A stretch of 64,000 bases of DNA from Coriolopsis trogii (taxonomy: Eukaryota > Basidiomycota > Agaricomycetes > Polyporales > Polyporaceae): the NCBI GenBank assembly GCA_020543525.1, contig JAHYIO010000033.1, forward strand, positions 2,728,001-2,792,000. The letters run 5' to 3'. A program made the translations under genes and the position numbers. Position 1 is the first letter of the stretch. Each line of letters starts with the position of its first letter. The notes below the pieces were generated by a model. That model ran no database searches and was not told the origin of the DNA. It worked only from the letters and a program-made list of their open reading frames with translations. Positions 59,636 to 64,000 of the stretch are shown piece after piece.

Positions 59636-59677
59636 TGTGGTGGTGGTGGTGGTGGTGGTGGTGGTGATGGTGGTGGT
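59636..59677. repeat. (GTG)n trinucleotide microsatellite
   Basis: About 13 GTG units with one interruption (GTGATG). It lies 40-80 bp upstream of orphan copy B, reading CAC on that gene's strand, so it probably sits in the promoter or 5' UTR. Confidence 0.9.
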
Positions 59678-60200
59678 GCAGTCGGTAGAGAAGACGAGAG
59701 AGAGACGTCAACCCGGTTCGAGGGACAGCAAACTCAATATCGCGGGCCGCGGTGAACCGTAACGCCGGATGCAGCATCCCGCCCAGGAGCGCCTCATAGG
59801 GTACGTTGCCGGATCGTTGTCCTCTCCGTCATCACGCACATCACGTCCACCAGGTGTAGTATGAAGAGCACGGTCAGCGACGGAGCATAAGCATGACCGA
59901 ACTAGAGAGTATCAACACGTCTAGCGAGCGGTTCTGAGGAGTGGAATATGTGTCTCATCCTCTGCTCGTATTGTGGTCACCACCAGTTACCAAAACAACG
60001 TCCGCGGTGGGGAGGCAGGACAGCCTTATGTATGCATGCCTTCCTCGCCAATGAGGAATCATCTCGCAAGTCTCGAGAGAATAGACGGTCCACGAACGGG
60101 TCCGTGGAAGAGAGTCGGAAAATAGCGGTGGACGGGTCTCTGTCTGACTCGAGAGTATACGCTGCAGCTGGACCAATCCTTGTAGAACAGCGCAAGACTC

Positions 60201-60481
60201 TTAGCTGGGTGAAGGATCCAGATTCCAGAGTGATATGTCCTTCGTGATCTGTGAAAGACATGATCAACGTCGCGACGTATAAGGGCCAGTCATGGAGATA
60301 CTTAGACTTACTCCCGGACAGATGATACACCCTATACGTAGCACAAGGAGGCCTTCGGGAGACAACGCAAAATCGACGAGCATTTCATTGGTGCGCACAG
60401 TCGCCGTCAGAGGGTCAAGGTCCTCCTGCCAGTAGTTTCCAGGCAAAGGCACTGACGGTGGCTCGTCTGTTGTGATATTAC
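60201..60481 (-). CDS. Hypothetical exon pair, no family recognised
   Basis: The minus strand reads LPGNYWQEDLDPLTATVRTN, then EMLVDFALSPEGLLVLRIGC and IICPG up to a consensus gtaagt donor. A possible last exon ITKDISLWNLDPSPS stops at 60203-60201. The donor and acceptor are good and the composition is protein-like, but no start exon was found and no family was recognised. Confidence 0.25.
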
Positions 60482-60570
60482 CTGACAGTAGGCACTCAGG
60501 CTGGCGTGGCCGGTCGTCAGTGCGTGGTGTGGCAGATAGGTAGTATGTACATAGTATTACGGAGTCAAGT

Positions 60571-60975
60571 CTAGTCAAGTTCGTTCTCCACAGCAAGCTC
60601 GAGGTCCAGCCTGTGGCGGCGTGTGCCGAGATGCTGTGCCTTTTCCAGGCTGAGACGAGACCGGCCCGGTGCTGGCCCAGACTCTCTCAGCGTCTCCCGC
60701 CTGTGGACTGCTTCATCTGCTGGGTCGACATGTAAATACTGGGTGACTTTACAGAAATGTCGAAGCACAACGCTTTCGAGCAGTCTTACAGGACCCACGA
60801 CCTGCGCTGACGTCGTACACAGGGCGGGCTTGCGACGGGGAGGCTTGCTCGACGGACAAGAAACGGAACCATATTTCGCCGACCTGAACATGCCTAGAAT
60901 GCGTTCACACAACCGTCCTTCCCTCTCTCGTTCCACTCTCCCGCCCAGACCGCTCAGAACAGGAAGCAGGTGCAT
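60571..60975 (-). CDS. Hypothetical protein, no family recognised
   Basis: An open frame of 134 codons; the internal ATG at 60891 (MFRSAKYGSVSCPSSKPPRR) is an alternative start. The C-terminal half (FCKVTQYLHVDPADEAVHRR, ENELD) looks protein-like, but an equally long frame lies opposite it on the plus strand. There is no motif, signal peptide or membrane segment, so it may be non-coding. Confidence 0.25.
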   Translation of the reverse strand: MHLLPVLSGLGGRVEREREGRLCERILGMFRSAKYGSVSCPSSKPPRRKPALCTTSAQVVGPVRLLESVVLRHFCKVTQYLHVDPADEAVHRRETLRESGPAPGRSRLSLEKAQHLGTRRHRLDLELAVENELD

Positions 60976-61119
60976 CGCATGCGTGTGTTCGGGTGGGTTC
61001 CTCGCGCACCACTTACGGCCCCAAGCAGTCCCAAGCTCGAGTCTGGATTGCGTCCTGTTACGACTTCCGCCAGGTTACGGAACTGCGTGCCTCTCCTACT
61101 GTTATGCTGCGATAAGTTG

Positions 61120-61126
61120 TATAAAA
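61120..61126 (+). promoter_or_regulatory. TATA box of the RING-finger gene
   Basis: TATAAAA 118 bp upstream of the ATG at 61238. Confidence 0.5.
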
Positions 61127-61237
61127 GATCCTCCCGCAGAGGACACGGCTGTTCTGCCATAGCATCCGCCGACTGTATACGACCACTCTGTCCATCGTCG
61201 TTCCTACTGCACTTACCTGGCCTAGCCTTTGCTGCTG

Positions 61238-62307
61238 ATGCCGACCTGCTTTGTCTGCTTGAACGCGCTTAGGGACCCTGCAGCGTTGCCATGCGGTATG
61301 TAACACATTGACCATCTACAGCACCGTCAACTAATCGTCTTACCCACTCAAGGGCACGTCTTCTGCTATGACTGCATTCTGCGCTTGATCCGTTCCATCA
61401 CCCCTTATACCACCAACCACTTTTGCCCGACATGCAAGACTCCATACACAATCTGTACGTCGTACATTTTCCTCTACGTCTTAGCACAACACTGACTTAT
61501 AACTTAGCGAACGTTGATCCGAACCTTGTCCCTCATCATCTTCGACCCTACATCACCCCCTCCGTCCGCAAGTTGGATCTGGAGTTTACCATACCCACCC
61601 CATCCACTACCTCCCCCTCCGACTCTGCACTGGGGAAACTCTTGGCAGAGAATGCCTCACTCAGAGACTGCTGTGTCGTTTGGCGAAAACGAGCAGCAGT
61701 CCATGCCGCCGCGACCCTCGGACTCGTTGGCCTCGCACGACTCGCGCGCGACTATGGCTTGCGCATGAGGACCGAGCGTGACGAGCTCGAAGCAAAATAT
61801 AACGAGCTGAAGAAGGACATGGAAGACAAGATGTACGTATCCCCAAATCCTTTCACTTCTACGGTGTTCGCTCAAGCTGGAAACAGGTCCACCCCAGAGA
61901 CTCCACCTGAAACGCCCCCATCGCCCCGCAACGCGCAATTGCGCTCGAGCTCCACTCCCATTCACCTACCCCACATATCCGAGCTCGACCTCGAGCCCGT
62001 CGAGGCGAACATCCCGCCAAGCATCACGCGGTCCCCAGAACGCCACACTCCGCTCTCGCCCTCGCTCTTCCGCCTCCCGTCTCCGGCGATGAGCGATGAG
62101 AGCTACTGCTCAGATTGCCCAGACTGTACCGAGAGGAAGCGGAAACGGAGCACGGAGGAACTCGACGACGATGAGTCGCGCGAGCGCGAGAGGCCCATCA
62201 AGCGATCGCATTCCTCCTCCCCGTCGCTCGGCGAGCTCGTCGCGCCCATACCGCTCTCGCCCGAGCGTGCGATCGCGAATTATCTCGAAGGGTCTCTCAC
62301 CATTTGA
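61238..62307 (+). CDS. RING-type (C3HC4) zinc-finger protein, putative E3 ubiquitin ligase
   Basis: Three exons with introns 61296-61352 and about 61454-61507. The N-terminal RING reads MPTCFVCLNALRDPAALPCG, then HVFCYDCILRLIRS, then NHFCPTCKTPYTI. The cysteines form C-x2-C, C-G-H, C-x2-C and C-x2-C, a C3HC4 RING that binds two zincs and recruits an E2. It is followed by LVPHHLRPYITPSVRKLDLE and a helical region with one hydrophobic stretch, HAAATLGLVGLARLA, then a coiled coil (RTERDELEAKYNELKKDMED). The C-terminal half is Ser/Pro-rich with a basic cluster (ERKRKRSTEE, PIKRSHS) that could be a nuclear signal. Substrate unknown. The frame closes at TGA 62305-62307. Confidence 0.82.
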
Positions 62308-63013
62308 CCAGGAACCATCCGGCTATACCCTCCTCTCGGTCCCGCCTTCAGACTCAGACCAGACTTTGTCGTCTATCGTTTACGGCCCGGACCTCGCTCG
62401 CCTCCATAAGGCGCGCATGCAGGTGGGAGTGTGCATACACGCATACATGCTTCAGGCCCGCTATGCCACTACAGTACATATATCCCCATACGTTTCTACT
62501 CCTTCTGCTTCTGGAGCAGCACCGTTCCGCCCGATATCCTCTTACCCCTCGCCCGTTTGTCGTCTGCCGCCTGCCCTCCCATACCTTCATCCCTCATCAT
62601 GTTCCGAAGTACTGCAATAGCTCATAATGCCCCCGTGATCATCCCCGCTCTGTTCTTGTTATCCATCACCGTGTATTCCAAGTCCCGCACCTTGTATTAT
62701 CGTAGTCTCGCCTCACGTCGTCAACTGTTTTACCACACGCTCTGTTGAGCAAGCGTCTCTTGTCCAGCGTCCACACTATCAGGCCCCTCTTCTGGTACCG
62801 GATCTCGCAGAAGTCAGCACCGAGGCCATCGGAGCCTCGGGTTGGCTCGGATAGTGAGGTGCGTTCAGCAAGCAAAGAGAAAGAAGGTACACATTCCAGT
62901 ACACCTATCACGATCATACAGTGTGATGATACAGCATAACGACACCAACAGACTCGTTCCGGACACTGTACGGTGTACGTATATGAGTGCCGGCCCGGAC
63001 GCACGACGCACGA
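62308..63013. other. Convergent spacer
   Basis: Between the RING gene (+) and VPS25 (-); C/T-rich near 62500-62600. No gene recognised. Confidence 0.5.
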
Positions 63014-63895
63014 TCACTTCGCAGAGCCCCCCGCCGCGCTGAGGAACCGCACGCCCTCGCCGTCCGAGACGGCGATGATCTGCGCACGGTTCGACTTGGC
63101 CAGGACCGCGATCGCGCGCCGGAGGATGGGGAGCGGGAGACCCTCGAGCGGAGAAGGGACGGGGGGCTCGACGATCTCGTAGAACGTCATGATCGTGTTC
63201 AGATGTCCTGTCGAGTCCGCCTGGTTATCGTCGATGGTCAGCATCGGGGGAGAGGGGAGAGGGGCGAGGGGCGAGGGCGGCGGCTCGACGCACCCAGTCG
63301 TAGAGAACTTGCGCCCATTCCTCGGGCGAGCGCCAGAAGAGCAGGACGGACTGCGTCTGGCTCGGCGGCTCGTACATGGCTGCGCCCGACGAGACCATGG
63401 CGGCCAGAATCGAGGCCAGGTGTGCTGGGCGCAAGCGTCCTGATAGTCATCACAGGCGGGGACGACATTTATATGCAGATCAGCATGACGAGGGCAGGCA
63501 CAGCAGCCCGGCATGGTCGGACAGACGCACTGTTTATCCTCGGGTTGCGCAGGACTTCGTCCCAGTCGCCACCTGGGACCTCCGCGTCCTCGACGCGGAT
63601 CGCCCACAGCCGCTTGTGGCGGGCGTATGAGAGTATGAGGCGTGTCCAGTTCTGCGCGACCTCCTTCTGCGTGACAGGGTTCGGCTGCTGTCTGTGAGGA
63701 TGCGCCATGGTCAGAAGTCGGGCTGGGGTGGGCAATCCGAGGCAGATTGGATCACTGACGTGAAGAATGGCGGCGCAGAGTGTATGGATGGCAGTCGGAA
63801 GCCTAGAAGGCCCAGAGGGTTATACGAGGTTCGATAACCATCATGCTAGCCTGTTGCATACCCGATGGCGTTGTGTACGGCGCGAGAGTGACCAT
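63014..63895 (-). CDS. VPS25: ESCRT-II subunit VPS25
   Basis: Two winged-helix domains that link ESCRT-II to ESCRT-III (Vps20) in multivesicular body sorting. Five exons assemble cleanly. MVTLAPYTTPSG leads to FRLPSIHSAPPFFT, with the family's N-terminal PPF motif, and then QQPNPVTQKEVAQNWTRLIL. Next are SYARHKRLWAIRVEDAE, DWDEVLRNPRINRRLRPAHL, ASILAAMVSSGAAMYEPPSQ, SVLLFWRSPEEWAQVLYDW and STGHLNTIMTFYEI. The last part is LPILRRAIAVLAKSNRAQII with SDGEGVRFLSAAGGSAK. The PEEWA, NTxxTFYE and GVRF blocks are diagnostic. The short first exon (from ATG 63895) is followed by an intron of about 57 nt. The stop is TGA 63016-63014. Length about 210 residues, normal. Confidence 0.93.
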
Positions 63896-64000
63896 CTTGA
63901 GCCGGGTGGGACAAGAATTGATGCTTCTGAGCTTCGTGATCAAGTCGTTGGTCCTAATAGTCCTCCTGAATGTTTGATTACGTTATACGAGGTTAACGTG

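Larger units (their letters stand above)
59600..61237. other. Intergenic region with low-confidence minus-strand frames
   Basis: Apart from the GTG repeat this stretch holds two possible small hypothetical genes, listed separately, and the promoter of the RING-finger gene. Confidence 0.45.

Overview
The window looks like nuclear DNA of a basidiomycete, most likely an agaricomycete of polypore type. Nearly every gene has many short GT-AG introns of about 50-70 nt. Coding DNA is GC- and CpG-rich. Several families are mushroom-specific or strongly expanded in mushrooms: DUF6534 and DUF6535 membrane proteins, DUF5648 secreted proteins, F-box-like/LRR orphans. No rRNA, tRNA, CRISPR array or recognisable transposase was found. 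Gene models were built by hand by joining exons, so internal splice sites are predictions.

Layout. 0-11 kb holds enzymes: the 3' part of a BBE-type FAD oxidoreductase (+), an ICMT-like methyltransferase (+), an atypical short-chain dehydrogenase (-), a cytochrome P450 (-) and a delta-12-type fatty-acid desaturase (+). A long gene-poor gap follows (10.6-13.4 kb). 13.4-19.6 kb holds two tandem DUF6534 seven-helix-like genes. At 20.1-21.6 kb lies an alcohol acetyltransferase-like gene (-). 22.9-31.9 kb is a housekeeping block: PI4P 5-kinase (+), condensin subunit 1 (-) and RNA polymerase subunit RPB10 (+); the last two are divergent across 191 bp. 32-50.9 kb is mixed: a Ser-rich type I membrane protein (-), an F-box-like/LRR gene (+), a DUF5648 secreted protein (+), an FAD monooxygenase (-), an ADIP-like coiled-coil protein (-), a DUF6535 gene (+) and a phenol-hydroxylase-like FAD monooxygenase (+).

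50.95-53 kb is compositionally odd. It contains 963 bp with no CpG at all, running into the 3' end of a C2H2 zinc-finger gene (-). 54-59.6 kb holds two paralogous F-box-like orphans with a conserved Cys/His module. They point toward each other around an O-fucosyltransferase-like gene. The window ends with a RING-finger gene (+) and the ESCRT-II gene VPS25 (-).

The housekeeping genes act separately (phosphoinositide signalling, chromosome condensation, transcription, endosomal sorting). The first 21 kb is rich in tailoring-type enzymes, but no backbone synthase is visible, so a biosynthetic cluster is only a hypothesis. The most interesting signals are the CpG-free island over a zinc-finger gene, the Cys/His orphan family, a probable GC-AG intron in the desaturase, a 9-nt microexon in the SDR and an intron directly after the ATG of RPB10.
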